Source: RPRB01 sp035543115 (GTDB lineage Bacteria; Myxococcota; Myxococcia; Myxococcales; Myxococcaceae). Taken from it: 64,000 nucleotides of DNA. The stretch covers positions 1 to 64,000 of the forward strand of contig DATKKF010000113.1 in NCBI GenBank assembly GCA_035543115.1, read 5' to 3'. Both the position numbers and the translations under genes were made by a program. The notes below the pieces were generated by a model. The model had not been told where the DNA came from, ran no database searches, and saw only the letters and a program-made list of their open reading frames with translations. Below, in pieces: positions 37,222 to 46,854 of this stretch. The number at the start of each line of letters is the position of its first letter. Position 1 is the stretch's first letter.

Positions 37222-37251
37222 TTGATGGGCCGCGGCCCGGCGGCCTATAAA
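37222..37251 (+). promoter_or_regulatory. sigma-70 promoter upstream of the 37282 gene
   Basis: TTGATG (37222-37227) and TATAAA (37246-37251) with an 18-bp spacer, 31 bp before the ATG and with a good ribosome site downstream. The spacer starts with GGCCGCGGCC, a palindrome that could be an operator. The best-looking promoter in the window. Confidence 0.6.
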
Positions 37252-37281
37252 GGTTCGTCTCGACTGCCCCAAAGGAAGGGG

Positions 37282-39078
37282 ATGTCCCGCATCAAGCTGC
37301 TTCTGTTCGCGCTGCCGGCGCTCGCGCTCTGGCTGGCGGACCTCTCCCTCACCGCGTCGTCCCTCAGCGAGAAGGCGGTGGACCAGGCCGCCGCCTACGC
37401 CCAGCGCGGGGTGGATGCGGTCTCCGTCCGGCTCGCAGGGCGCCGGGCGGAGCTGCAGGGACTGGCGCTCCGCCTCGGGAGCTCGCCAGGAGCCTTCGTC
37501 ACCGTCGAGGCGCTCCGGGCCGGCAAGGCCGAGCTCGCCTCCGAGCGGATGACCAGCGTGCGCCGGAGCGCCGCCGACGCGGTCTCCAGCACCCTCCGGC
37601 CGGGGCTGGTGCTCGGCGTGCGGACCGACAACGGCGCGGTCTTCGTGCGCGGGGCCGAGTCCCCCGCCTCGGCGCTGAACGGCCTCGAGGCGGACGCCGT
37701 CGCCGGCGCCGGCAGCGACGGGCAGACCCGCGAGGCGTTCGGCACCTCGCACCTCTTCTTCTCCTTTCCGCTTCTCGGCTCAGACAAGGAGGCCCGCGCG
37801 CAGGGGATGCTCATCGTCGGCGGGCCGCTGCTCCCCCAGGGCACCGCGGATCAGGTGGCCCTCGAGACCGGTCTCTCCGCGCTCGGGCTGGTCCAGGCCG
37901 GAAAGCTGGTCTCCAGCGGTGGCCCGGAGAAGGCGCGCCTCCAGGACGCCCTCCGCGAGACGCCGGTGGGGAAGAGCGCGGTGGTGGTGCGCGGCCCGGC
38001 GGGGTCGCTGGGGTTCCTGCGGCTCCCGCTCTTCACCGGCGGGCCGGATCCGGCGCTCCGGGTCGCGCTCCGGCGGGGAGTCCCCGGGCAGCCGCTCGAG
38101 GCGCTGTCGCTGGTCAGCACCGAGCCCGCCATGTCCGCCCTCGCTGACACCCAGCGCTTCAGCCTCGGCGCGATGGCCTTCCTGCTCGCGGGCCTGGCGG
38201 CGCTCTGGCTGTGGATGGGGCAGGACGTCCCGCAGGCACGGACCCAGCCCCAGGAGGACACCGAGCCCGGCACCCGCCGCCGCGGCCTCTTCGGCCTCGC
38301 CACCTCGCCGCCTCCGGTGTTCCGCGCCCCGGAGGCCAGCCCCCGCCTGCCCGAGCCACGGGCCGCCCGTTCCCGGACCGCCATCGACCTGGACGAGCCC
38401 CCGGCGCGCGCGGTGGAGCCTCCGCCTCCGGAGACCGCGCCGGCCTCGGACGAGCCCGCGCTCGAGCCGCCCGACGGGCTGCCGGGGCCACGGACCCCGC
38501 GTGAGCCACCGCGGGACGACCTCGCCGCGCTGCTCGATGCCATGCCGCCCCCGCCCGAGCCCACCCCGGCTCCGGTGCGGCCGCCCTCGCAGCGCCTCTC
38601 GCCGTCGCCCGCCACCCCGCCGCGGCCCGTGCCTCCGAAGCCCGCGCCTGCGCCCGCACCCCTCGACTACGACCACCAGCCCACCACGGCGTACCCCATC
38701 CCCAACCTGCCCGACTTCAACCTGCCGCCGGCCGCCGCGCTCGGACCCGCGGCCAATGCCATCCCGGAGGCCACCCGGGTCGCGGACGTCTCGCCGGACC
38801 TGCTGGCCTCCACCCGCTCCTCGGGTTCTCGCCCGCAGCCGCTCCCGAAGCCGGTGGCAGCGGACGAGGTCCACTTCCAGGACGTCTTCCACGAGTTCCT
38901 CGCGGTGCGCGAGCGGTGTGGCGAGAGCGGCGACGGGCTCACCTTCGAGAAGTTCGCCGGCAAGCTCCGGAAGAACCGCGACCAGCTGGTCCAGAAGTAC
39001 GGCTGCCGCACCGTCCGCTTCCAGGTCTACGTGAAGGACGGGCGCGCGGCGCTCAAGGCCACGCCGGTCCGCGAGTGA
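37282..39078 (+). CDS. membrane-anchored protein with periplasmic sensor-like and disordered Pro-rich domains
   Basis: 598 residues. N-terminal membrane segment (IKLLLFALPALALWLADLSLT), an extracytoplasmic region to about 290 (coiled-coil then GVRTDNGAVFVRG, FFSFPLLGSD), which reads like a chemoreceptor-style dCache sensor, a second membrane segment (SLGAMAFLLAGLAALWLWM), a long Pro/Glu-rich linker, and a C-terminal 65-residue domain (FHEFLAVRERCGESGDGLTFEKFAGKLRKN) recalling the MXAN_5187-type C-terminal domain. No kinase or methyl-accepting domain. ATG at 37282 chosen for its AAAGGAAGGGG site. Its end overlaps the kinase gene by 26 bp, tail to tail. Confidence 0.75.
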   Translation: MSRIKLLLFALPALALWLADLSLTASSLSEKAVDQAAAYAQRGVDAVSVRLAGRRAELQGLALRLGSSPGAFVTVEALRAGKAELASERMTSVRRSAADAVSSTLRPGLVLGVRTDNGAVFVRGAESPASALNGLEADAVAGAGSDGQTREAFGTSHLFFSFPLLGSDKEARAQGMLIVGGPLLPQGTADQVALETGLSALGLVQAGKLVSSGGPEKARLQDALRETPVGKSAVVVRGPAGSLGFLRLPLFTGGPDPALRVALRRGVPGQPLEALSLVSTEPAMSALADTQRFSLGAMAFLLAGLAALWLWMGQDVPQARTQPQEDTEPGTRRRGLFGLATSPPPVFRAPEASPRLPEPRAARSRTAIDLDEPPARAVEPPPPETAPASDEPALEPPDGLPGPRTPREPPRDDLAALLDAMPPPPEPTPAPVRPPSQRLSPSPATPPRPVPPKPAPAPAPLDYDHQPTTAYPIPNLPDFNLPPAAALGPAANAIPEATRVADVSPDLLASTRSSGSRPQPLPKPVAADEVHFQDVFHEFLAVRERCGESGDGLTFEKFAGKLRKNRDQLVQKYGCRTVRFQVYVKDGRAALKATPVRE

Positions 39079-40720
39079 GGCTGAAGCCGGACCCCGGCGC
39101 GCGCGGGATGCGCAGCCGGAGGAGCGCCCCGCCGCCTGCGCCCGTATCCACCTCCAGCGTGCCCCCGTGCCCCTGCGCGATCCGCGCCCCCAGCGCGAGC
39201 CCGAGGCCCGTCCCGCTCGCCTTGGTGGTGACGCCCGGCTCGAGCACCCGGGCACGGTCATCGGCGGGAATGCCGGGGCCGGTGTCCTCGACCTCCAGCA
39301 CCGCCCGGTCGCCGTCGGCGCGTGTCCGGACCGTCACCTGCCCTCCGGAGGGCATCGCCTCCTCGGCGTTCTTCAAGAGGTTGTGAAGCAGCTGGGCCAG
39401 CTGATCCCGGTCGGCGCGCACCGGAAGCGGCGGGCCCGGCTCCCAGCAGAGGGAGACGTTCGGCCGGGCCCCGGCGATGGCGAGCGACTGCTCGGTCCAG
39501 GGAGTCAGGTCCAGCGGCTCGAGCCGGGCGGCCGGGAGCCGGGCGAAGCGGGCAAAGGCGTCGATGGTTCGCCGGAGCCGCTCCACCTCCTCGAGCATCG
39601 CCGGGGCGCTCTCGACGAAGAGGGCCTCGAAGCGCGGGTCGTGCGCCTCGCGCGCCGCGAGCAGCGTCTCGAGCGACATCCGGAGCGGGGTGAGCGGGTT
39701 GCGCAGCTCGTGGGCGAGACTCCGTGCCACCCCCTCCCAGGCGGCGGCCTGCTCCGCGGCCCGCAGCGCCCGCGTGGCGTGCCCGAGGTCCTCGGTCATC
39801 CGGTTGAAGGAATCCACCAGGACCCGGACCTCGCCGCTCCCGGCCGAGGGCACCCGGGTGTCGAGCGCGCCCCCGGCCACCGAGCGCACCCCCTCGGTGA
39901 GCGCCTCGACGGGGCGGGTGATGGCGCGGGCGAAGAGGACCCCCGCGGCCAGGGCGAGCCCGAGCCCGAGCGCGCCGGCAGCGACCAGCGCCCTGAGGAG
40001 CGCCGCGCGCGCCTCGTCCACCGCCGCGCTCCCCACCGCGAGGGTGAGGACCGCCGGACCCAGCGGAAGCTCCCGGCGCACCGTCCGGCCCTCGGTGGCG
40101 CCGGCCGCGGCCGGGGCCAGTCCCGGTCCCTCGAGCGACACCCGGGCGCCGGTGAGCCGGGCCAGCCGGCCGACCCAGGCGTCATCGAGCACCTGGCCTC
40201 CGACGAGCGTGGCGGCCCCATGCGCCGCCTCGATCGGCCGCGCCGCCACCAGCGCCGGCCGCAGCTGCACTCCGTCCGGGGCCTGCACCTCCACCGGCAC
40301 CACCACCGCCGGCTCGCCGGTGCGCACGGCGGCGAGCCCGGGCTCGACGTCGCCCACCCGCGCCGGAAGGAAGGCGCTCGAGCGGCTCACCCCGGCCGCG
40401 TCGCGCAGGGTGAGCACCGTCACCGACCGCCCCTCGGCCACCCCCCGCATCGCGTCCGCGTCGGGCGGCACGCCGGACTCGAGCTGCAGCGCCACCGACT
40501 CGGTCACCGGGTCGGCCGCGCAGGCGGCGACCGACTGCTCGACCTCGGCCCGGAGCCGGTCCAGCTCGGACCCGGCGAGGCTCGCCGCGGCGTCGGCGCG
40601 TGCCGCCAGCTCGCGGGCGAACGTCTCCTCGATCCGGCGTGAGGCCAGCGGCACGGTCACCGCCAGCGGGAGGAGCGCCAGGAGCGCGAACGCCAGGAGG
40701 AGGAGCGTGCGGAGCCTCAT
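39053..40720 (-). CDS. NtrY-like membrane sensor histidine kinase
   Basis: 555 residues. Two membrane segments (residues 3-25 and about 245-270) flank a periplasmic sensor; then HAMP (RPVEALTEGVRSVAGGALDTRV), the dimerisation/phosphoacceptor LAHELRNPLTPLRMS (His337), NLLKNAEEAM (N box), VEDTGPGIPADD (G1) and GTGLGLALG (G2). All catalytic boxes are intact. It is the last gene of the operon that starts at 46854; no response regulator is adjacent. Its stop region overlaps the convergent gene by 26 bp. Confidence 0.92.
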   Translation of the reverse strand: MRLRTLLLLAFALLALLPLAVTVPLASRRIEETFARELAARADAAASLAGSELDRLRAEVEQSVAACAADPVTESVALQLESGVPPDADAMRGVAEGRSVTVLTLRDAAGVSRSSAFLPARVGDVEPGLAAVRTGEPAVVVPVEVQAPDGVQLRPALVAARPIEAAHGAATLVGGQVLDDAWVGRLARLTGARVSLEGPGLAPAAAGATEGRTVRRELPLGPAVLTLAVGSAAVDEARAALLRALVAAGALGLGLALAAGVLFARAITRPVEALTEGVRSVAGGALDTRVPSAGSGEVRVLVDSFNRMTEDLGHATRALRAAEQAAAWEGVARSLAHELRNPLTPLRMSLETLLAAREAHDPRFEALFVESAPAMLEEVERLRRTIDAFARFARLPAARLEPLDLTPWTEQSLAIAGARPNVSLCWEPGPPLPVRADRDQLAQLLHNLLKNAEEAMPSGGQVTVRTRADGDRAVLEVEDTGPGIPADDRARVLEPGVTTKASGTGLGLALGARIAQGHGGTLEVDTGAGGGALLRLRIPRAPGSGFSLTRGPAWP

Positions 40721-40725
40721 CTGGC

Positions 40726-42081
40726 TCAGGGGGACCAGGCGTCGTCGAGGACCATCAGCCCGAAGCCATCTCGCCGGACGTCCACCATGGCGGGGTCGAC
40801 CCGGGCCCGGAGGCCCTCGACGTAGAGCGGAACGACCGGAAGCGCCCCCCTCAGCTGCTGGGCCCGCTCGCGGGCGCGGGCGGCCCGGGCGTCGCCGTCC
40901 GGCAGCGCCCCCAGCGCTGCCAGCTCCCGCCGGGCCAGCTCCGGGTCCGGGGCCAGCTCCAAGACCACCGCCAGCGCCGGAGCCGGCAGCGGGGGAAGGA
41001 GCACCGAGCGCAACGCGAGGTCGCCCTGGCCGCCACGCCAGTCCCGGTCGAGGGCCTCGGCGCTGCGCGCGCCGAGGGTGAGCTGCACCCCCGCGTCCCG
41101 GAGGAGAATCTGGAGCCGCTGGGCGACGGCGCGCTGGCCGGGGCGGTCCTGGAGGTAGAGGAGCATCGCCGCCCCGGACCCCCGCGCGGGTGAGGCGCTT
41201 CCCCCGGCACCCTCGGGGCCGCCGAGCGCGGGGGGAAGCAGCCCGGGCATCGCGGCCGCCGGCCCACCGACGAAGGCCCTCACCAGCGCGGTGCGGTCGA
41301 GCCGCCCGTCGAGGAGCGCCACCAGCGGCCGCGCGGCGGGGCGGTGCACCAGGTAGGTGGCGTAGAGCGCCCGGGCCGACGGATCTCCGCCGTCCCCCAG
41401 CAGCACCTGCGCGGCGTGCGACTCGAGCGCGCGCTGCGCGGCGCGCCGGGAGAGGGTGGCGAGGGCGAGCGCGTCGGGGTACGGGCGCCCCTGCGGGAAG
41501 TCGGCCGACGCGCGCGCGCGGTCCGGGCCGTCGGGGACGTAAGGCCCGATGCCGTCACCGGCGCCGTCGCCGAGCACCGGCGTGAGCGCCGGGTGGCAGA
41601 GGCTCGCCTCGAGGTCGGGCCAGGGATGGACGAGCGGGAGGGTCAGGGTCGTCCCGTGGGCGCGCGTGGCGCGGTCCAGCACCCCGGCCGCATCGCGCAC
41701 CGGCCCGAGGAGCGCCCGCGCCACCGGGCTCCGCTCGAGGGCGCGGAGCCAGGCCTGGGCCAGCTCGGCGGACCCGAGCGCCGTGCCGGAAGCGAGGCGG
41801 GCTCCGGGGCGGGCGACCACGTTGATGCCCTCCGCGGTGCGCCGGACGTCGGCCAGCACGGGCTCGGGGCGGCCCGCGGCGTCGAGACGGCAGAGCGGGG
41901 CGGCGGACAGTCCTCGCATCACCGCGCCCTCGGGCGTGTCGCCGGACCGGTCGGCGCGCACCTCGGGGAGAACCGCGAGCCGGAGCGTCCCGCCGACTCG
42001 CGCCCGGGCCGCGGCCAGGGCAGGGACGGGGAGCGTGGAGAGAAGCAGGACGGATGCCGCAACCGCGCGCTGGACCGTCAC
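40726..42081 (-). CDS. oligopeptide-type solute-binding-like exported protein
   Basis: 451 residues. Signal peptide (AVAASVLLLSTLPVPALA). The family-5 extracellular solute-binding pattern (GGTLRLAV, LCRLDAAGRPEPVLA, VLGDGAGDGIGPYV, VVPLYVEGLRARVDPAMVDVRRDGF) is visible but weak, and no transporter genes are near. It may sense a peptide or wall fragment for the kinase encoded next. The ATG overlaps the upstream stop (ATGA). Confidence 0.75.
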   Translation of the reverse strand: MTVQRAVAASVLLLSTLPVPALAAARARVGGTLRLAVLPEVRADRSGDTPEGAVMRGLSAAPLCRLDAAGRPEPVLADVRRTAEGINVVARPGARLASGTALGSAELAQAWLRALERSPVARALLGPVRDAAGVLDRATRAHGTTLTLPLVHPWPDLEASLCHPALTPVLGDGAGDGIGPYVPDGPDRARASADFPQGRPYPDALALATLSRRAAQRALESHAAQVLLGDGGDPSARALYATYLVHRPAARPLVALLDGRLDRTALVRAFVGGPAAAMPGLLPPALGGPEGAGGSASPARGSGAAMLLYLQDRPGQRAVAQRLQILLRDAGVQLTLGARSAEALDRDWRGGQGDLALRSVLLPPLPAPALAVVLELAPDPELARRELAALGALPDGDARAARARERAQQLRGALPVVPLYVEGLRARVDPAMVDVRRDGFGLMVLDDAWSP

Positions 42082-43304
42082 CGGGCACCCCGGACGACGC
42101 GCAGCTCGGACCCGCCCTCCGCCGTCCAGACCCCGAGCACCAGCGCGGGCGCCCCACCGAGGTCATCCGTGGGCTGGACCTGGAGGATGCGGCCCGCCAC
42201 GGCGAGGGAGGGCTCCTCCGCACCCGGCCCGAGCAGCCGCAGCCTGTCCTCGGCGGGCGCGGCCGCGGCGCTGCTCGCCGCCACGCGGAGCTCCCCGCCC
42301 CAGGACACGAGCGCCGCGCCCGCGCCGACCTGCCCCAGCACCCGCGGGCCAGCACCCGGGGCGGACCAGCGTGCCGTCCCGTCGGGGAACAGGAGCAACC
42401 GATGTCCGCCGCGCGCGTCTCCGCCCCAGACGACCTCGCGCTCCTGCCCCCGGTCGAGCTGGAGGCGGGCCATCCCGGGCACGAAGGTGGCCGGCTCGGC
42501 AGACGCGCCGCAGCCGAGCGTGGGCCCCCCGCCGTGGCCCAGTCGCATCAGCTGGCTCCCCCGGAGCTGGAGCGTCACCGCCGCCTCCGCGCTGGCCGAG
42601 GCCACGGCCAGGAGCCCGTTGGCGATGCACAGCGTCCCGAAGGGTTCGCGCACCGGGGCCGGGGCCGGCGGGAGGTCAGAGAGCCCATGCCGGGCCACCG
42701 GCTGGCCCGCGGCGTCGAGCACCACCACCTCGTCGCCCACGAGGACCGCGAGCTCCGGTCGGCCGTCGCCGTCCAGGTCGCCACTGGCGAGCGCGGCTGT
42801 CCGGACCGCGAAGCGCGCGAGCGGGGCCGGGTCGAGGATCAGCGACGCCCCCGAGGCGCCCGCGGCGGCGAGCAGCCTCGCCGCCGGGTCCGCAGGCACG
42901 GCCGCCGAGACGAGGCGAGCCGGTCCGGCCTCCACCGGGGTCCGGCCGGCCCAGAAGTTTCGCCACACGCTCCGCAGCTCACCGGCGGCCGCGAGCTGGC
43001 CGTCGACCCGGAGCTGGAGGCTGAGGAGGCTCCTCGCGCCCTGGCCGCGCGCGCGGGCCGGCGCGTCGGGGCCGCCCGGGAGGACGAGCGCGGGGAGGCC
43101 GGCGCCGGTGAGCCGGGCGGCGAGCACCGCTCCCACCGACTCGCAGAGCGCCGAGGACGTCCCCTGCACCGCGACCGCGACCGGGGCCTCGGGGCGCGCA
43201 GCGACGAGCACCTCCCGGAGCTGGTCGGCGAGCGCCTCGACGGCGGGGGCGGAGGCCCCGGGCGCCGCAAGCAGGGCCACCGCGAGCGCGATCCCCGCGC
43301 TCAC
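42078..43304 (-). CDS. exported FG-GAP/VCBS-like hypothetical protein
   Basis: 408 residues. Signal peptide (GIALAVALLAAPGASA). The central ALASGDLDGDGRPELAVLVGDEVVVLD is an FG-GAP/VCBS-type calcium loop and beta blade; the rest is Ala/Gly/Leu-rich with blade-like repeats (VVWGGDARGGHRLLLF, VLGQVGAGAALVSWGGEL). No enzyme motif. Between PBP1a and the solute-binding-like gene, with ATGA overlaps on both sides. Probably a beta-propeller adaptor in the wall operon. Confidence 0.7.
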   Translation of the reverse strand: MSAGIALAVALLAAPGASAPAVEALADQLREVLVAARPEAPVAVAVQGTSSALCESVGAVLAARLTGAGLPALVLPGGPDAPARARGQGARSLLSLQLRVDGQLAAAGELRSVWRNFWAGRTPVEAGPARLVSAAVPADPAARLLAAAGASGASLILDPAPLARFAVRTAALASGDLDGDGRPELAVLVGDEVVVLDAAGQPVARHGLSDLPPAPAPVREPFGTLCIANGLLAVASASAEAAVTLQLRGSQLMRLGHGGGPTLGCGASAEPATFVPGMARLQLDRGQEREVVWGGDARGGHRLLLFPDGTARWSAPGAGPRVLGQVGAGAALVSWGGELRVAASSAAAAPAEDRLRLLGPGAEEPSLAVAGRILQVQPTDDLGGAPALVLGVWTAEGGSELRVVRGAR

Positions 43305-45832
43305 AGCCGACCCCGGCCGGGCTCCTCCATCAGGAAGCGGTCCGGGCTGGCCTCGCCGGGGGGCGGCGCCTCGGCCGTCGGCGCGGTGCCCTCGAGGAAG
43401 TTCTCGGCTCGGCCCGGGACGTGGGCCCCGGCGAGGAGCCCCGAGCTCGGGTCCACCCGGACGGTCTGCACGCCGGGCGGCATGTCGAAGTCGCGCGCCG
43501 GTCTTCCGTCCAGCGCTGCCCGCATGAAGCCGAGCCAGATGGGCAGTGCCGCCCGGCCGCCGGTCTCACCGCTGCCGAGGCTCGCGTGGTCGTCGAACCC
43601 GACCCAGGCCGTGGCGACGAGATCTGGCGTGTAGCCGCTGAACCAGGCGTCCCGGTACTCGTTGGCGGTGCCGGTCTTGCCGGCGGCGGGCCGCCCCAGC
43701 TCGCGGACGGCCCCCGCGGTGCCCTCCTCGACCACGCTCCGCATCAGCGAGGTGGCGAGGTAGGCGACCGGCGGGGGAATGGTCTCCTCGGGGGCCGCCT
43801 GGTGCTCCTCGAGCACCGTGCCCTGCACGTCGGTCACCCGGACCAGGAGGATGGGGTCGGCGTACCTCCCGAGCGTGGCGAAGGTGGTGAAGGCGTTCGC
43901 CAGCTCCAGCTCGGTCACCTCGCCGGTGCCGAGGGCGAGCGTCAGGTTGTCCGGCATCTCGGAGCGGATGCCCGCGCGCCGGGCGAAGTCGATCGCCACG
44001 GGCGGGGTGATGGCCTCGATGAGGCGGATGGAGACGGTGTTCTTCGACTTGGTCAACGCCTGTCGAAGGGTGATCGGGCCCTCGAACCCGCTCTTCTCGT
44101 AGTTGTGGGGCTTCCACACCTTGCCAGTCCAGGGATCGCGCACTGCCTCGGGCGCATCGTTGAGCACCGAGATGGGAGTGAACTTCTGGCTCTGCAGGGC
44201 CGCGGCGTAGATGAAGGGCTTGAACGCCGAGCCGGGCTGCCGGTGGGCCTGGGTGGCGCGGTTGAACGACGAGCGGGCGAAGTCGTATCCGCCGCTCAGC
44301 GCCAGCACCCGCCGCGTCGCCGGGTCGATGACGGTGAGCGCGCCCTGCACCTCCGGCACCTGGTCCAGGGTGGCCTCCACCGGCTTGCCGGCGGCCGGCA
44401 CCGAGAGGATGCGGGCGCGAACCACCTGCCCGACCTTCAGGACATCCGAGAGCTTGGTCGGGGCGGGTGTCCACTTGCCCACCCCCCGCGGGCGCGCCCA
44501 GGCCACGCTCGGGAAGGTGAGGGTGCCCGTCCGGCCGACGAAGTCGAGCGAGGCCACCTTGCGTGCATCGTCGACCTGGGTGACGTAGCCCCCGAGCCGC
44601 AGGCCTTCCTTCAGCGGCACCAGCGGGACGGCACGGACCAGCACCTCGTCGGAGGTCGGCGCGGCCTCGCCCTCGGCGCTCGTCTCCGGCCGCTCCTCCG
44701 CCCCCTCCTCCTCCTCGCCGGGCTTCTCCCGCGGCCGGGCGAGGTGCGAGAGGTCGGCGACCAGCGCGCCTTCCTGGCTGCGTCGGCCGGCGTCGGCGAG
44801 CCGCTTCTCCAGCAGCGTGCGGAGCTGCCCGAAGCGCTTGCCGTCGAGCTCACCCAGCGGCCCCTGGTACCCCATGCGCCGGTCCAGCGTCTCCAGGCCC
44901 TCGCGGAGCGCGGCGTCGGCGAAGACCTGGAGCTTCGGGTCCATCGCGATCTCCACCCGCATCCCGCTGGTCAGGACCACCGCATCGCCGTACCGCGCCA
45001 CCAGCATCCGGCGGATCTCCTCGACGTAGTACGGGCCGACGGGCGGGGGAGGCCGGGGGCCGAGCACCAGCGGGGACTTCAGCGCGGCGTCATGCTCCCG
45101 CGCGGGCAACAGGCCGTGCTTCAGCATCTGGCCCAGGACGTAGGACTGGCGCGCCTTCGCCCGGGTCATGCTGGTGACCGGGTTGATGCGCTCGGGCTGC
45201 TGGACGACGCCGGCGAGCATCGCGGCCTCGGACACGCTCAGCGCCGAGGCGTGCTTGCCGAAGTAATAGAGCGCCGCCTCCTCGATGCCGTAGCGGTTGT
45301 GCCCGAAGTAGATCTGGTTCAGGTAGAGGTTGAGGATCTGGTCCTTGGTGAGTGCCCGCTCCATCCGCGGGGTGAGGATCCACTCGCGGATCTTCCGGCT
45401 CAGCTTCCGCTCCTGCGAGAGCAGGAGGTTGCGGCATGCCTGCTGGGTGATGGTGGAGGCGCCGGTGAGGTGGCCGCCGGGGAGCAAGGCCTTGATCCCC
45501 GCGCGCAGCATGCCGACGTAGTCCAGGCCCTCGTGCCGGTAGAAGTCGGCGTCCTCGGCGGCGAGGAACGCGTTCCGCACGTGCGCCGGCAAGGTCGTCG
45601 CGTCCACCAGGGTCCGCCGCTCGAGGAAGTACTCGGCACAGACGCTGCCGTCGGCACAGCTGACCTTGGTGACCTGGGGCGGGCGGTAGTCGCGCAGCGC
45701 CTCCACCGAGGGCAGGCCGCGGCTGAACCAGAGGAAGACGCCGACCACCGCCCCCGCCAAGGCGAGCAGGAGCACACCGAGGGCGAGGAGCAGCCGGCGG
45801 AGCAACGACGGTCGAGGTGCGCGGCGGAGCAT
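43301..45832 (-). CDS. penicillin-binding protein 1A (bifunctional transglycosylase/transpeptidase)
   Basis: 843 residues. One N-terminal membrane segment (LLLALGVLLLALAGAVVGVFLWF). GT51 domain with AAEDADFYRHEG (catalytic Glu93) and ASTITQQACRNLLLS; an inserted charged OB-like region; transpeptidase with HRQPGSAFKPF (Ser535), SKN (in LTKSKNTVS) and KTGTANEY (Lys719). It builds peptidoglycan. I chose ATG 45832; a GTG at 45943 would overlap the previous stop as GTGA and add 37 low-complexity residues. Second gene of the - strand operon. Confidence 0.95.
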   Translation of the reverse strand: MLRRAPRPSLLRRLLLALGVLLLALAGAVVGVFLWFSRGLPSVEALRDYRPPQVTKVSCADGSVCAEYFLERRTLVDATTLPAHVRNAFLAAEDADFYRHEGLDYVGMLRAGIKALLPGGHLTGASTITQQACRNLLLSQERKLSRKIREWILTPRMERALTKDQILNLYLNQIYFGHNRYGIEEAALYYFGKHASALSVSEAAMLAGVVQQPERINPVTSMTRAKARQSYVLGQMLKHGLLPAREHDAALKSPLVLGPRPPPPVGPYYVEEIRRMLVARYGDAVVLTSGMRVEIAMDPKLQVFADAALREGLETLDRRMGYQGPLGELDGKRFGQLRTLLEKRLADAGRRSQEGALVADLSHLARPREKPGEEEEGAEERPETSAEGEAAPTSDEVLVRAVPLVPLKEGLRLGGYVTQVDDARKVASLDFVGRTGTLTFPSVAWARPRGVGKWTPAPTKLSDVLKVGQVVRARILSVPAAGKPVEATLDQVPEVQGALTVIDPATRRVLALSGGYDFARSSFNRATQAHRQPGSAFKPFIYAAALQSQKFTPISVLNDAPEAVRDPWTGKVWKPHNYEKSGFEGPITLRQALTKSKNTVSIRLIEAITPPVAIDFARRAGIRSEMPDNLTLALGTGEVTELELANAFTTFATLGRYADPILLVRVTDVQGTVLEEHQAAPEETIPPPVAYLATSLMRSVVEEGTAGAVRELGRPAAGKTGTANEYRDAWFSGYTPDLVATAWVGFDDHASLGSGETGGRAALPIWLGFMRAALDGRPARDFDMPPGVQTVRVDPSSGLLAGAHVPGRAENFLEGTAPTAEAPPPGEASPDRFLMEEPGRGRL

Positions 45833-45939
45833 CGGACGTGGACGAAGCAGCGGGGAGCGTAACACCGGAACGGCCGAGGCCGACGCTCCCCTGAACCCAG
45901 GGAGCGCCCGGCCCGGGCGGCCACTCTCGTGAGGTGGGC

Positions 45940-46854
45940 TCACTCCTCTCCGTCGCTCGCCTCCGGCACGTGGGCGTCCTCCGCCCCGGCGTCGGGAGCG
46001 CTCCGGAGCATCGCGGTGCGCTCGCCGTTCACCCGGGCCTTCACGTACTTCGGGGCCAGGAGCGCCGAGCGGGCGTACGACTCGCGAGCGCCGTCCAGGT
46101 CACCCGTGCGCTCCCGGGCCACGCCGAGGTTGTTCTGCACCACGGCCGCCTCGGGGAGCAGCTCGGCGGCGCGCTCCAGCACCTCCAGGGCCTCGGGGGC
46201 GCGGCTGGCGCGGAGGTAGGCGAACCCGAGGTTGTTCAGCACCCAGCCATGCGAGGGCTCGAGGGTGCGCGCCTGCTCGAGGCTGTGAATGGCGCCGGCC
46301 AGGTTCCCCGAGCTCAGCTGGGCGCGACCGAGCGCCTGCCAGGCCTCGACGTTGCCCTCGTCCCGGGAGATCGCCGAGCGAGCGAGCGCCTCGGCGGCCT
46401 CGGAGTTCCCGGCGGTGAGCCGCATCCGGGCGGCCTGGACTAGGGGAACGCCGTCCTCGGGGTCGATGCGCCCGAGCCGCTCGTAGGCCTCGGCGGCGAG
46501 CGTCACCTGCCCGGAGGCACGGGCCAGCCGGGCGATGAGAGAGAGTGCGCCCTGGTCCTCTCCATCCTCGCCCAGGGCGCGGCGGGCCTCGACCAGCGCT
46601 CCGGCGGTGTCGCCGTCCTCGCGCAGCGTCTCGGCGCGGGCGAGGTGGTCGACCCCGGGCGGGCCCGAGCGGGGCAGCGCCAGCGTGTCCACCGGGGTGC
46701 CGGTGGGCTTCGCGGCGGGGACCGCGACCGGCGCCGGCGCGGCGGCCGGGATGGGCGCGTGCACCTCGGCGACGGGCGTCGATGGGGCAGGGGACTTCTG
46801 ACAGCCGGCCACCAGGGCGGCGGCGAGCGGGACGGCAAGCAGACGGTTCGACAT
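45940..46854 (-). CDS. TPR lipoprotein
   Basis: 304 residues. Lipobox LVAGC (Cys at about 19-20). A Pro/Ala linker, then at least four TPRs (LIARLARASGQVTLAAEAYERLG, WQALGRAQLSSGNLAGAIHSLEQA, LNNLGFAYLRASRAPEALEVL, VQNNLGVARERTGDLDGARESY), and an acidic tail. Strong AAGGAG ribosome site. First gene of the PBP1a operon, so it may help localise or activate PBP1a, as TPR lipoproteins such as LpoA do elsewhere; that is inference. Confidence 0.85.
   Translation of the reverse strand: MSNRLLAVPLAAALVAGCQKSPAPSTPVAEVHAPIPAAAPAPVAVPAAKPTGTPVDTLALPRSGPPGVDHLARAETLREDGDTAGALVEARRALGEDGEDQGALSLIARLARASGQVTLAAEAYERLGRIDPEDGVPLVQAARMRLTAGNSEAAEALARSAISRDEGNVEAWQALGRAQLSSGNLAGAIHSLEQARTLEPSHGWVLNNLGFAYLRASRAPEALEVLERAAELLPEAAVVQNNLGVARERTGDLDGARESYARSALLAPKYVKARVNGERTAMLRSAPDAGAEDAHVPEASDGEE

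Noticed and set aside
43421..45862. 813-residue + strand frame opposite PBP1a
   Set aside because: Antisense shadow with His/Arg/Gly/Leu bias; PBP1a is certain.
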